A stretch of 64,000 bases of DNA from Aurifilum marmelostoma. Lineage: Eukaryota > Ascomycota > Sordariomycetes > Diaporthales > Cryphonectriaceae. Below the pieces are notes generated by a model that did no database searches, was not told the origin of the DNA, and saw only the letters and a program-made list of their open reading frames with translations. Every line of letters begins with the position of its first letter. The stretch's first letter is position 1. The translations under genes were made by a program, and so were the position numbers. The stretch spans positions 1,302,001 through 1,366,000 of the forward strand of contig JAMXSV010000007.1 in the NCBI GenBank assembly GCA_027559495.1, in the 5' to 3' direction. Positions 9,771 through 21,129 of the stretch are shown piece after piece.

Positions 9771-11048
9771 TCAAACCGGGTTGCCATCGTCGTAGATATC
9801 AAAACCGTAGGTCGCATTGAGAGACACCCGCGCGATGCTTTCTCCACTCTCCATCCTGACCCAGGTCTCAACCCGCATCTCGCCCTTATCGTCAAGAAGC
9901 CCGTCGCCGTCAGAGTCCTCAAACGACAGCTGCACGATGCGAGACCCACGATCCCACGTTCCATACCCGCCATAGCCGGTATGCCTCGAGAAGCAGAGAA
10001 ATGGTCCCAGATGCTCCTTGTCGTCACCAGCGGGCCCTTCATTATGGCGCTGCCTTCCAGGCGATTCTGATGCCGGCCACACACTGCACCACGCATCGCC
10101 GTGGTCGTGCCCCACATATATACTGTGTAGTAGTTGACCCTCTGGTCCCATCAGCGCGTCAACGAAGGCATCGTCGCTGTCTCCTCTGCCCTGTATGGCC
10201 ACCGGGACGTCCTCGTTAAGCCCAGGGAAGACCGCCGGGTCCAGGCCCGCGTCCTGCGCGGCAAGGAATGGGTGCGGGGGGATATGGACAAAGGCAATGC
10301 TCGGCAGGCGACCGTACTTGGAGTGCATCTGCCTGCTGGCTGCCGTGAACCAAGCCGCAGTCTCATCTGCCACCCAGTTCGGAAGGTCGTCCTGGCCAGC
10401 CGGGGCTTGCTGGTACGATGCGCCTCCACGCGAGTCAAAGAACCAAATCACAGCGGCAGGTCGTCCATCTCTCGTCTGCACGAGCAAATAGTAGTTCGTG
10501 ACCCCGGGCAGCCCTGGGTCCATCTGTAGCGTGTAGGACAGATTGTATCTCTTCTCAGCCCGTAAAATTGCCTCCCTGGAGAGGTTGAATTTGGAATCAT
10601 GATTGCCGTACGTCGAAGCCCAGGGGATATTGCGGCTGACCATTGGCACAACGATCTGGTCAACGTAGTCTGATGAGTTCTCCTTGAAGGTATTCTCGCC
10701 TGTAATCAGATCCCCGTTCAGCACCACCAGGTCGACGTACGGTTCCTTGTCCAACACGGCATTCATCACCTTCGTTGAGTTGATGTCCTGGTCGATGCCC
10801 CATCCGTGCTCCTCTTCTCCAAAGTGCAGGTCGGAGAAGATGGCCAACGTGAACACATTGTTGCTTCTCAAGAAAAGTTCCGGCTGGCTATCTGGAACGG
10901 GAGGCCCTGGAGTGTGAGGTCCTCTGAGCGGTGGTTCGGGCGAAGTCAGCGACAGCAAGATGGAGAAGAGGATGAATGACATCAGGAACGCCCCGAGCAT
11001 GAGGCTAATGCCCAGGCAGTGGCCCCAAGACCGGATTCGCTGCGCCAT
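9771..11048 (-). CDS. Membrane-anchored calcineurin-like metallophosphoesterase (Dcr2-like)
   Basis: This is a single exon of 425 residues starting at ATG 11048. An N-terminal hydrophobic segment (about residues 10-35, ISLMLGAFLMSFILFSILLSL) should act as a signal anchor, placing the catalytic domain outside the cytosol. All metallophosphoesterase motifs are present: SDLHFGE, NGDLITGE, YGNHDSK, VHIPPH and YVGHDHGD. These supply the Asp, His and Asn ligands of a two-metal site. The family includes the yeast Dcr2 phosphatase and purple-acid-phosphatase-like enzymes. The substrate cannot be read from the sequence. Several NxS/T sites suggest glycosylation. A CCCGG-CTCAAA-CCGGG inverted repeat sits across the stop codon (9764-9780). 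Its neighbour upstream is the divergent Yippee gene. Confidence 0.9.
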   Translation of the reverse strand: MAQRIRSWGHCLGISLMLGAFLMSFILFSILLSLTSPEPPLRGPHTPGPPVPDSQPELFLRSNNVFTLAIFSDLHFGEEEHGWGIDQDINSTKVMNAVLDKEPYVDLVVLNGDLITGENTFKENSSDYVDQIVVPMVSRNIPWASTYGNHDSKFNLSREAILRAEKRYNLSYTLQMDPGLPGVTNYYLLVQTRDGRPAAVIWFFDSRGGASYQQAPAGQDDLPNWVADETAAWFTAASRQMHSKYGRLPSIAFVHIPPHPFLAAQDAGLDPAVFPGLNEDVPVAIQGRGDSDDAFVDALMGPEGQLLHSIYVGHDHGDAWCSVWPASESPGRQRHNEGPAGDDKEHLGPFLCFSRHTGYGGYGTWDRGSRIVQLSFEDSDGDGLLDDKGEMRVETWVRMESGESIARVSLNATYGFDIYDDGNPV

Positions 11049-12213
11049 CTTGGCTCCTTGATCACTTGAACAGGTAAAGATTAAGCTGCAGTGGTGGCAT
11101 TGCCAGCTTCATGATGTAGTTGCATGTCGAGCGATAGAACCTCTCTGCAGGCAATAGTGTTGTGGTTGCGACGATGTTGTTTTCCAAGCATCACTGGACC
11201 ATCACGGCTTTTCAGCCAAGTAACGTTTCGTATTCAATATTTTTTTTGTAAAAAAAAACAAAAAGGTAGGTCGTCGAGAAAAAACAAGACTCTCCAGAGG
11301 TCGAACAGTAAAGCTTGTCACATTGCACTCAGTGTCATCCGAATCAAGTATAGAAGGAGAAACTGCAAAAGGCACTACTCTAGAGCTGAGCAGCAGGGGT
11401 CTTAATGGAAAGCTCCACCGCCCGGCTTCAGAGGCTAATCCCCACGCTGCGCCCTAGTTAGACACCTATGACCCCAATCGGCTCGTTTCCGGCATGTGAG
11501 CGAGGCCCCTACTCCAGCAATGACGCCAGTAAGCCAGCCCCTCCTTTCGCTGCCCTCTGTCCTGTTACCCCGTAACAACCTAGGACTTGTCAGCTGTGCA
11601 CCACCACCATTACTACTAACTTGTCACCTCCACCACCATGACTGCCCGATGCCTGGACGACAGATAGCCCTACCGATATTATCCCCCCGCTGCCTCCCTG
11701 TGTGTGTCTCTGTGATATTGAGGGAGAAAGAAGAGACGCCGGTCCTGAACGTGCACACAAAGAAGACCTGCCTCCACACGACGAGTCTGACAGGTTAAGG
11801 CCAAGGCCGGGACTTTTGTCACCAACGTAATCCGCAGGAGTCGATACCGAGGCATCCACTACCCTTTGAATAACCCCCGATCGCCCGAACCAACAGCCTC
11901 GTCTCGGTCGGTCAGCACAGCAAAGCAGGTGACCATTTTCTCACCCTGCTCTGTCACGCTCCGACTGCCACTCACGGACGTTATCCATCAGGAACAAAGG
12001 CCTTCAACTCTGACGAGTGACTCTTCTGCCTCGCGTCTGGCCTTCGCTATCAAGAGACTCGACTATCTTTACAAACATAAAATCCCCGGCAGCAGTTGTT
12101 CTTCTCAACTTGTTGTTGCCAACGACGATAATCTCCGATCACGAACGTAGACGACTACAGAGACGGCGGTGTGGGCGAATAGCGGCGTACCACGATAAGC
12201 AACAACAGCAGAG
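11049..12213. promoter_or_regulatory. Divergent promoter region, phosphoesterase / Yippee
   Basis: 1.17 kb lies between the two start codons. It contains a T8/A8 patch near 11240-11260 and CT-rich leader-like sequence before 12214. I see no gene. Individual sites cannot be assigned. Confidence 0.5.
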
Positions 12214-12670
12214 ATGGGTCTAAAATATAACACATACCTCGACGGCAACAAGATCTACGGTTGCTACAAGTGCCATGCACACCTAGCAGACCACGATGAT
12301 ATCCTCAGCCGAGTGAGTTCTGTTGATCCTCTCTTGCCCCTCTCCCACGCCTTCCACCCCCCACGGCCACTTTGTCCTCGTCGTTTCGAACCCACCACTC
12401 TAGCTGACGTTACTGCCCCTCCCCTCCCTCTCCCAGAACTTCCGCGGCCAGCACGGCAAGGCCTACCTCTTCAACACAGTCGTCAACATCAACTGCTCCG
12501 ACCCCTCCGAACGCAACATGACCACGGGCCGTCACGTGGTCCGAGACATCTCTTGCCGTGGCTGCGGCGAGGTCGTCGGCTGGAAGTATGACAGAGCCTA
12601 CGAGACGTCCGAGAAGTACAAGGAGGGCAAGTTCATACTGGAGGCGGAGCTGCTCATGGTGGTGAGCTGA
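12214..12670 (+). CDS. Yippee family zinc-binding protein
   Basis: Exons are 12214-12312 and 12437-12670, with an intron of 124 nt in phase 0, giving 110 residues. The protein begins MGLKYNTYLDGNKIYGCYKC. It has the Yippee zinc site C17-x2-C20 and C73-x2-C76, with exactly 52 residues between the pairs. The family-typical FRGQHGKAYLFN and CRGCGEVVGWKYD blocks are present. Length matches the family (about 100-120 aa). Yippee proteins are conserved eukaryotic zinc-binding proteins; related folds occur in cereblon and Mis18, and the fungal paralogues have no firmly assigned function. The last residues (LLMVVS) are the normal family end. Confidence 0.95.
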
Positions 12671-13377
12671 TCGGGTAGGATGTGGGCTGAACACGCAGGT
12701 CGTCCTGTTCCGAGGGCATACATACGTCGGGAGTTCTTCGAGGCCATGGGACCCCCCTAGGGGCCACGGCTGCTTTGGGACATGTGCATGTTGGCCATGC
12801 AGCTGGCACAAGAGTGTAGGTGAAGACTGAGGTTGAGCGTTTTGTCCATCCGCATTTACATGTGCTTTTTTTTTTTTTTTTGCCCCTTGTCGTTTTTCTT
12901 CATTGGAGTTGGGGAGGCACACAGACTGGATGGAACACTGGATGGCGATCTGCTTTGGTGGTGAATAGGTTTGTTGTTAGTCTTGGGATTCTCCATTTGA
13001 CTCGGGAGGAGACGAAGTAAATAGAGGCTGCTGATGTAGTAGAATCACTCGTTCGATTGTTCGTCTCCTCCACAGTCGGGTCTCATCGCCGTCAGTGGTT
13101 ATGTGACATTAATTGTCTAGGGATATATTGACTGCTTTATACGCATGAAGTCGGTTTAACTCTATTGGCATGTGCCTATAGCTTGGGAATCCCCACCCTT
13201 GAAAATGAAAACTTGCACATGATGGACAAAAGAAACGTCCAAAACTCCCAAGCTTAGAAATGGCCCGCAAACGCCGAAATAGGATGCAATATTGCTCACT
13301 CAAACATACACACAAGATGAACCTGAACTCCACAGCGAAATTGTCCATTGACAAGAGAACAGCAGCTGCCACGTCTC
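12671..13377. other. Intergenic region between convergent genes
   Basis: It holds the 3' sequences of the Yippee and SLC35F6-like genes, including a T15 run near 12868-12882. I see no other feature. Confidence 0.6.
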
Positions 13378-14817
13378 TTAGATGTGTTCGACCGGCTCCT
13401 CAGGCAAAAGCTCCTCGACCTCCTCCTTCGGCCGGAGGAACTCAAAAGGAGGCTGGACGATGCCGTTGAACAGGAAGGTGAAGTACACCAGCAGGGCGAA
13501 ACCGAGGACCTGCAGCCACTTGAATGTCTCCCAGCCGAGACCGAGCGAGACAATCCAGATAAAAAGAGTCCTGCAGGTGTCGATAGTAGAACGCGACGTG
13601 GCGCTCACGGAGCGGGTAACGGAGAGACCGAAAAAGTTGAATCCACTGCAGTCATCCTTCTTGTTAGCGGTCGCTACAGAGCAGATACTTCGGTCCTCCC
13701 TGAAATGGATGCACTTTGTGAACTCACCCGATGCTCAACATGATCAGCAAGCTCGAAAACAGCACCTTCGAGTTGCCTGTCCACTGCTTCCAGCCCTCGA
13801 CCATGTCAAACGGGCCATCCCTTCCGGCCTCTGTCCTGCCGATGGCAAAATGGAGAATGATCATCCCAAGCAGCGTCACCAGGAACCCGAACAGTCCCTC
13901 CCACCCGACAACACGGATGGGATCGATGGTCGAGCGCTCCAGCAGCCACTCCTCGACCACGAACTGCGTCGCTGTGAAGATCTGCGCACCCGCGATCATG
14001 AGCACGCCCACGATCGCCAGCAGAGCGTCTGCGCCGACCTCCGTGGCGTGCGCCTCGCTGTTTTTCCGGTCGGGCCAGATGGCACCAGCCAGGCCCACGA
14101 TCGCGACACCCAGGACGACGCCCACGAGGGATGTCCACTGGAACAGGTGCAGCTTGCGCTTGAGGAACAGGACGCTGAACAGGCCGACGAACAGCACCAG
14201 GGCGCCACGGGTCATCTGGTAGATCGAGGCTGCGACCAGAAGCAGGCCGGCGTTCATGAGTGTGGTGCCCAGGATGTCGCAGATCGCCGGCAGGGCCAGC
14301 AGGAGCACCCGGACGCCCTTGAGCGTCTCGTCGCTCGCAACAACCTGCTTGCTGTGGCCGTTGGCATCATCGTTGCCGTTCGGGTTCAGCGCCGTCGTGG
14401 AGTGTACGCTGCGCGCGTCCGAATTGACGTCCGCATCTGCCTCGGAGGTGTTCACAGGCTCATATTCGGCGTCATCGGCGGATGATTTGGAGATATATCG
14501 GCGCCACAGGCTCATGAGGCCCACGACGAGCCAGCAGCCAGTCTCGCCGACAAACATCTGGGCTGTCTGAATCACGGGTTGCTCGAATGCCTTGTGGTTC
14601 TTGGGATCAGGATCGTCGCAGTCTCTGACGCATTGGTTGTCCTATGCAATGTACACTGATTAGAGCGCTGACACGGAAGATGGAGAGGCGCGTAGGATGC
14701 TAGCAATCCCGAGAGCCCGAGTCACACACGCACCTGGTACTTCGTAAGGAGGGTGTTGCACACTCCGGTGAGGAGCATCATCCCCACAAGAAACGGGATC
14801 AGAGCTCGGTTGGCCAT
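13378..14817 (-). CDS. SLC35F6-like drug/metabolite transporter family protein
   Basis: Exons on the minus strand are 14817-14734, 14641-13728 and 13645-13378, with introns of 92 and 82 nt, giving 421 residues. The first helix (MANRALIPFLVGMMLLTGVC) is followed by NTLLTKYQDNQC, the hallmark start of SLC35F6/ANT2-binding-protein-like transporters. Further family blocks are ETGCWLVVGL, RVLLLALPAICDILGTTLMNAGL, IYQMTRGALVLFVGLFSVLFL, TATQFVVEEW and NFFGLSVTRSVSATSRSTID. About ten membrane segments are visible, with a hydrophilic loop (residues about 65-110) after the second. The C terminus is acidic and cytosolic-looking. Human SLC35F6 is reported in lysosomes and mitochondria. The substrate is unknown, and location in this fungus is not shown by the sequence. 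Confidence 0.9.
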
Positions 14818-15658
14818 CCTGATAAGTTCTGCCTGGTGTTGGACCGCTGCGCAGCGCGAAAGGAGGGTAATCAAGGGCCAAGATAGGAGCGTCGTCGAGT
14901 GTGATAGCGATCCGGGGGCTGAGCTGCTATGTAGTAGCCACAAACCTCGCACGGCCAGGTGCTGCAGGACAATGCAAGAGGTCCTTTCTGGAATCGCAGA
15001 GACAAAAATGTTGTTGTCTTCTATTCAGGACCCGATACCGTATGGCCGGGCTCTTTGTGTGGTAGTCAAGGTCGAGGTGGTTGGCAAAGGCACAGGAGGG
15101 AAGGAGTCCGACAGTACTAGGTGCAGGGGTGGGGTACGTACCACGCTCGTTGGGCATAGGCTGCTTCGCTTCTCTGATGAGACGACCCGTGGGCAGGCCC
15201 TGTCTTGGGGCGAGACACATGTCCCGTGGCTCTCTATTAATATCCATGCTGACTTGTACACGTGCAGAGCGCATCATGTAGTGCCATGTTTCATTTCTTC
15301 CATGATCCGGCTCAAATATTGTCTGATGGAAATATCAACTTCCTCTCGCTCTCTCTTATGCTACTTTTCTACAAGGCCGGAAATCGTCTTCTAAGTTCAA
15401 CGGAGCAACCCAGCGTGATACACGTCATAGTAGGGTTAGGGTTCTATGGGCCACTGGGTCCAGAGTTGTAAGGGAAGGGCAAGGGGTGGTTCGTAGGTCT
15501 GGCGCGGCAAGAAGATTCAGTAATGCAGACCATGGTTATGTATGTACATAGGTGCGTATCATAGGTTCTATCTGAATATATACTTGTGGAAGGGCATTAT
15601 AATGTGTATGTGTATGTCGTCGCATCGCCCGAGGTCGTCCCAATGAGCAAACGCCCCT
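14818..15658. promoter_or_regulatory. Upstream region of the SLC35F6-like gene
   Basis: The region lies between tandem minus-strand genes. It contains a telomere-repeat-like box at 15431-15443 and no credible ORF. Confidence 0.5.
15431..15443 (+). promoter_or_regulatory. Telobox-like motif
   Basis: TAGGGTTAGGGTT equals two telomere-type hexamers. It lies about 615 nt upstream of the SLC35F6-like start. Such boxes bind Tbf1/TRF-like proteins in fungi and plants; function here is inference. Confidence 0.4.
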
Positions 15659-17029
15659 TTAGGAACCAGGTCTGTTTTGCTCCTTCGTCTTCTTATCTTT
15701 CTTCTTGCCCTTCTTCGCCTCAACCAGTGGCCTGTCTTTGATGTTGTTGTAGTGCGTGATGCCCAGCTCACTGTCCCTGGCGAGCCTCTCGCGATCACGG
15801 TCCGAGAGTGGCACACCCTCGATGCCTTTCACCTTTTTACCCTCAAAGAACATCGCAAGGCCACCTATGGCCGCAACGATACAGCCCAGGGCGACAAAGA
15901 GACCTGTGGACCAGCTGGGCCTGGTGTAGCGATTCATCCCCCACATCACCCCGGAGAGGACACACTGGAAGAGTGTGTTCCATACCATCATCCAGATGAC
16001 GAAATCCAGCTTCCAGATCTTGGTCGGTGGTGCTCGCACCGCGGTCAGGGGAGGATTAGGCATCTTGCTTGTCGGGATCGCCACAGCAGCCTTCGGGATC
16101 TGTCCTTGTGCCAAGAGACTTTCGGCGTTCTCGGGCCCAACATCCACCGGCAGACTCGACGATCCAGGGAGCCGGAACCAGTCGCGGTGGATGCCCGCCA
16201 GCTGGCGGAGCGCATCCTGCCGACCCAACAGGCGGTACTTCATCAGGTAGAAGAGGTCGCGGAATCGCCACGGCGCGAGTCCAAAAGCTGTCAGGCTGAA
16301 CAGGGCCGTGAGCACCTGCGAATCGTACTCTATCCAGACTCGCCGCGGGGAGTTGATGTCGTTGCACGTAGGATAACACATGGCCGGAGAGGCGTTGCAG
16401 AGGAGGAGGAACAGCATGCCTCCCCATGCGACGACGTTGAGCCCGTACAGCACCACGCAGAAGCCCATCGGCGTGATCGAGTACCGCAAGAACGACACGA
16501 GGCCGTACTTGAAAGCTTCGCGCTTGGGGTAGCTTGGCGGGAAGTGGTATCCGTTGTCGAAAGGTTCGGTTCCCGCTTCCACACCCTGGTTCTTTTCGAT
16601 CATGACAGCAGGCGCAGCATCGTCTGAGACGGATGGTGGAGTGTCCTTCTCCACAGACCTAGACGCATCCACCGCATTCGTATTTCCCTCCACAGCCTGT
16701 TCTTCTTCCTCTCCTTGTCTTATCTTGTCTTGGTCCTCGGCGCTCTCACGAGGTACGGGCTCGGTCGGCTGCTCGGTGAGCGTTTGTCTTCGAGGCGGGG
16801 TCCCTAGATCGGCTCCGCTGTTCCTCCGTGGTAGGTCTCCCACAACGGCCGAGGAGGCGAATTCACTCGTCGCTGCCATGAAGCCGGCTGGTGGGTTGGA
16901 CGCCTCGAAGCCCTTAGACAGGCTTCGCACCCTGCCAGAGATCTTGGACGCGATGGTCGATGATCTGGATCGCGGCTCCGCAGGCTCGGCGCCCGGGCTG
17001 GTGGGCTGACTGCCGACGCCGTCGGCCAT
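15659..17029 (-). CDS. DUF2985 membrane protein
   Basis: This is a single exon of 456 residues. The start is taken at ATG 17029 (MADGVGSQ...), since the longer frame upstream begins with TTG. Residues 1-165 are hydrophilic, Ser/Pro/Glu-rich and probably disordered. Then comes the DUF2985 region: a conserved FKYGLVSFLRYSITPMGFC, a GGMLFLLL membrane segment, the NASPAMCYPTCNDINSPRR loop, and WIEYDSQVLTALFSLTAFGLAPWRFRD. Later helices are IWMMVWNTLFQCVLSGVMWGMN and GLFVALGCIVAAIGG. The C-terminal tail is basic (KKGKKKDKKTK). The family is restricted mainly to fungi and its biochemical role is unknown. About four membrane segments are visible. Confidence 0.88.
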   Translation of the reverse strand: MADGVGSQPTSPGAEPAEPRSRSSTIASKISGRVRSLSKGFEASNPPAGFMAATSEFASSAVVGDLPRRNSGADLGTPPRRQTLTEQPTEPVPRESAEDQDKIRQGEEEEQAVEGNTNAVDASRSVEKDTPPSVSDDAAPAVMIEKNQGVEAGTEPFDNGYHFPPSYPKREAFKYGLVSFLRYSITPMGFCVVLYGLNVVAWGGMLFLLLCNASPAMCYPTCNDINSPRRVWIEYDSQVLTALFSLTAFGLAPWRFRDLFYLMKYRLLGRQDALRQLAGIHRDWFRLPGSSSLPVDVGPENAESLLAQGQIPKAAVAIPTSKMPNPPLTAVRAPPTKIWKLDFVIWMMVWNTLFQCVLSGVMWGMNRYTRPSWSTGLFVALGCIVAAIGGLAMFFEGKKVKGIEGVPLSDRDRERLARDSELGITHYNNIKDRPLVEAKKGKKKDKKTKEQNRPGS

Positions 17030-18051
17030 AGTGGTCAGGCGCAAGTTCTTGTCAGTTGTCGTCGCTGTAGTTTTGGTAGTGATTCAGAAGTTGACCGTTG
17101 GCATAGAGGATGGTTGGTGAGCCAGGTCGATAGTCAAGCGAGTTTGGTCGGATATAATAGCAAAGAAACGAACTGCGATTAGGCGCGAACCTCGTAAGAT
17201 GGTGGGAGAAGGTAGGCTTTAAGTTTTTTGTTTTGGCAATTCATTGGCGCGAAGTCAAGCAGACTGTTTCCAGTCCTCGGTTTCGCTCCCGTAACGGAAT
17301 GAAAACGAGGAGCGAGAGGCCGGGGGAAGTGGCTGTGGCGGGAAGTACAGGGGAAGGGGTTTAGCCTCAAGCATGGCCTGCTACTACTCGTTATGGTACA
17401 CAAGGTTAGCACTAAGGAAGAACGGCGGCACTGGTCACTTCGCGCCCCTCAACCTCCACCTCGTAGGGAGATTTCACGTCGGAAGACAGGTGACGGTCGG
17501 CCAGAACACCCAAAGAGTGGTCCTCGGTGTTGTCACGAGCAGGACCGAGAGCCTGTCCAGCATGCGGTGAAAACACTGTTGAGCTCCTGTCTAGAGCAAA
17601 GGGAAAGAGTAAGAGAGCGCCCACATCAGAGCCCTGAGGTGGTTATATGGTTGGAGAACTTACAGGGTTAGGGGTGAAGTGGGCTGCTTATTGAAGCATC
17701 TACAGTATGCATACAGTGCTAGGGTAATTGTCACAGGCATAGATGCAAAGACACGAATATAGCATGATTGCAGGACAAGCCTTTGAACGGCTTGGAATGG
17801 AACTTCAAGAACCTTGCAATGTGTAGCATCTCGGATCTGCGAACTTGCAAACAAGTCAGTGCGTGGTTGTCGCTGTGTCCTGCACATATCACTCACTAAA
17901 TACTTTCCCGCGCATGCCCAGATATGATGCAGTCATGTGTGCGTTAATAACGGTCGCATGATGAAGGGAGGGAGCAAGAAAGAAAGAGGAAAAACCTCCA
18001 AAGAGAGGGCAAGAGACAGAAAAAGAAATTAAAACGCTATCTGTTTGCTCA
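17030..18051. other. Intergenic region
   Basis: It lies between tandem minus-strand genes and serves as the promoter side of the DUF2985 gene. A GGGTTAGGGG box is present at 17665-17674. Short ORFs have no recognisable content. Confidence 0.5.
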
Positions 18052-20345
18052 TCAGTCATAATCGTCGTCTTCATAGAGCCGCCGCCTGCGGTCCACATCA
18101 GACCTCCGCCAGTATCCACTGTCACGCGATGATATAGACGTCTGAGAAAGATGGCGTTCCACCTCATAATCGTTCATGCCTCCAGTCACAAAGGATTGCT
18201 CTGACGAGATATGCATGACCCTATCGGGATGTCGATCCTCTGCCGTGATCAGAGTCGTCAATTGTGGAGTGCATCGAGCCGGACTCGTCATCATCAGTTT
18301 AAATATGGCTGGCAGTTGACTGTCTTCAACAATCTGCTGCAAGTATCCCAAAGCTGTCTCGAGATCGTAGGCCCAATCTTCACTCTCGAACAGCGTAATG
18401 GAGTCAATGATGCAGTACACGTGGGTGCCTGCCTTGAATTGGGCGAGAAGCGCATGCAGCGTCTGGCAGAGGATATCCAGGTCCTGGTCCTCGATGGCTT
18501 TCACATCGTCTCGGTGATCCAGAAAGTCTAAGCTGAGAAGACCATCTCGTCGGAGGTAAGAAAATACCTGCATTATAAGTAAGCGCACCAGTCCAGCGGG
18601 GCCTGGGCTCGGGTCCTGGGTGTTGACATGCAAGCCGCAGAAGAAGTGCAGGACCACTTGCTCACGACGAAGATCAACCAGACTCGAGACTAGAGTTGCA
18701 CATAAAACGGACATTGCCGTGACATGCTGCAGACTTGTATCTGGCAAATCAGCAAGGACGAGGACGAGGTCTGGGTAAGAGCTTTTCAACCAACTAAGGA
18801 ATCGGCCTTGTTGAAGTAAGGTCTGCACCCTGTCCTGCGTCCTTGAGTTGAAGTCCCCTCGAAACTTCGACACCGTGTCCCAGTCCCTGTCTGGCTGTGA
18901 GGCAAATTGTTTGATATCTGGTATGTCGAGCTCGCTGATGGGTGGATCGGCAATTGCCTCGCAGAACTGCGCTTCACTGATTACTGCGCCGCTTTTGCGT
19001 CTTGGGAGGCGTCTTGGTTCACGATCGGTGATAGCCTGGATATGAACATCCTCTGGGAGTTGACATAGTTAGTAAGTTGACGGAATGTGATCAAGAAGTT
19101 GGGCAGATAATGTACTCTCATTTGACATCAGTACGTCAATGAACTTATTCAGGAGCCGAGCCTCCCATCTTGCGGTTGGTTCGTCCGAGGCATTCGCTAA
19201 ATGGGCCTCAGCAAGTGCCTGCCTCTTGTTGAACAGGCTCTCAAAGATGACTGGGAGCTCGTTGACCATTGCCTTGACGTCTCGGATCTCGTTTGTTTGT
19301 ATATCGGTCTTGTTGCTCATTCCAAGGACCTTTATAGCCGTGTACTTTGTCACTCTATTCGTAGTCTCTATCGAGGCATCTCGAGCCGTGTTCAGGACTG
19401 CCTCCAGTGATTGGGTTTTCTCGGAGAGAAGTTGGAGCACGGAATCGACGTCGGGCCGTTTTGTTCGCTGAACCAACTTTTTCTTCAATCCTCTCCCTGC
19501 TCAGGGGTCAGTAAAGGCTGAGATGACCTATCTCCTCTTGAGATGACACATCGGACTTACAGAAATTTTCCTTTTGCGTAGTGAGAATGATCATATCGTT
19601 CACCGAATCGACAATGGCCTTGTGAAGCTCGTCTAAAGCGGCAACAACGTCTGGGTATGACCTGAAGCTTCCCTGCAACGGATGGGCCGAGTTCATGGCA
19701 TCTCGGATCTTTTCGAAAGCCTGAGATATATTTCTCCGCTTCTCGGCCGATTTTGCTGCCAGCTGGTGCTCATCAGGTCAGCCGCAACCTGTATCCACCT
19801 CCAGATAATTAACACAAGAGGACCAAGAAAGCTTACCTTCAAGACGACAGCGACACCAGCCTTTATGACCGCCAGTCCGTATTCGCTTGGTATTACTTGA
19901 ATCCAAGGATCTACAGCTTCAGACGCACCGCCGATTCCATACCAAATCCGACGCCAAGTCTCCTTTCCCTGCTTAACATGATCCTCCTCGGCGGCGAGGA
20001 CCTTGAGCGTGAGATCCTCCCAGTCCTTACACGTCTTCACAACAGGCTTTTGTAGCCCAAAAATAGTGGGCAAGGTGGCGTCCAAGGCTGCCTCCAGGGC
20101 CGCCAACGACATGCGTACTTCTCTATGAAGACCAGTCAATCTCAAGCTCAGTTTGTGAAAAAGATTGATACGGGAGCAACCAACCTTTGCGTCACTGGCC
20201 CGGCCGGAACGAACCGACCCAGGTCTGCATCGTAGGGGGGTGCCACAGGGACTATCTGGCGAAGCTCTCGAGCCTCGTCAGACTGAATGAACTCGGCCGT
20301 GACTGCTCTCTCGGCTAGGCCAGGACTCGTCCAATCTAACGCCAT
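18052..20345 (-). CDS. DUF7708 / STAND-like fungal protein without a P-loop
   Basis: Five exons on the minus strand are 20345-20185, 20122-19837, 19762-19561, 19496-19116 and 19052-18052, with introns of 62, 74, 64 and 63 nt. All phases agree and give 676 residues. Residues about 70-180 resemble the DUF7708 domain (WRRIWYGIGGASEAVDPW, IPSEYGLAVIKAGVAVVLK). A helical middle follows (KAMVNELPVIFESL; ARLLNKFIDVLMSN). The C-terminal third has the block WLKSSYPDLVLVLADLPDTS, VVLHFFCGLHV and GPAGLVRLLIMQVFSYL, then HVYCIIDSITLFE. In related fungal proteins this block sits in the NACHT-like part, but no GxxGxGKS P-loop can be seen here. The family is linked to NLR-like (STAND) proteins of fungi. A regulatory or non-self-response role is inference. 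It is divergent from an AAA ATPase gene. Confidence 0.8.
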
Positions 20346-21129
20346 TATGAGTGAACTTGACAATGCTCAAGCCCACGAACAAGATTATTTTCAACTCTCG
20401 TCGAAACCTCCCGGGCTAGCTGATTAACCAACAAGACCTTCTATCACAGCGCTTGCTGTGCCCCGCTTCTGCATAGGCCTTATAATACTTGCAGGTTCCC
20501 TATCACCAACGAAAAGTGTCTAGGTAATCATCCGCGTTGGGAGTAGGGCCGAAGGGTGAAACCGTGCGTCAAGCAGACAGAGAAGTGTTGCATGAAAAAC
20601 GTACGAAGACATGATAGCCTTGACCTTTTGATCATCAAGCTGGGCTGGATCATTGCTTACTGCCCGGGTTATGAAAGCTGATATCGCTGCGACGCTCACC
20701 GTGGCGTAGCATCAGTCTCCTGTCGCCCCAGCCCAATCACCTCCTGCTGGCCCGAAGTGGTTGCATCACCAGGCAATTCTACCTAAGCCATCTATGTATG
20801 TTCAGTTAGCCACAATGTGACGCTCATGCATGCATTGGCTGCTAGCGTTTCGAACTTCATGAGAGTGATTGGCTAAGTAGGCATGTCATCATTTAGCAGC
20901 ATAATTTGATCCTTGTCACCTGTCTATTGAGGACGGAGAACAGGGAATGATTCTGTGCACATTACGTCGCATACAGTGATGCTGGGAGAGGGGTTGAGGC
21001 TCCTTCCTTCCCACTGTGCGAGCCATTTATTCAACAAAACTGGCAGTGAGGACTCGTGCAACGTGAAGTTGCCACTCGTGAGCGACGCACTGCATTGCTC
21101 ATAGCTGACGTCTCCAATGCGCATCAATC
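20346..21129. promoter_or_regulatory. Shared divergent promoter, STAND-like / AAA ATPase
   Basis: 784 bp separate the two start codons. I see no ORF of interest and no recognised site. Confidence 0.5.

Noticed and set aside
9764..9780. CCCGG-CTCAAA-CCGGG hairpin considered as a tRNA arm or terminator
   Set aside because: It spans the stop codon of the phosphoesterase gene and has no other tRNA parts; eukaryotic genes do not use such terminators.
13382..14485. 367-codon plus-strand frame over the SLC35F6-like gene
   Set aside because: It is the antisense shadow of a gene with clear transporter motifs and correct splice phases.
15677..16627. 316-codon plus-strand frame over the DUF2985 gene
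   Set aside because: Antisense shadow; composition rich in Arg, His and Glu with no domain.
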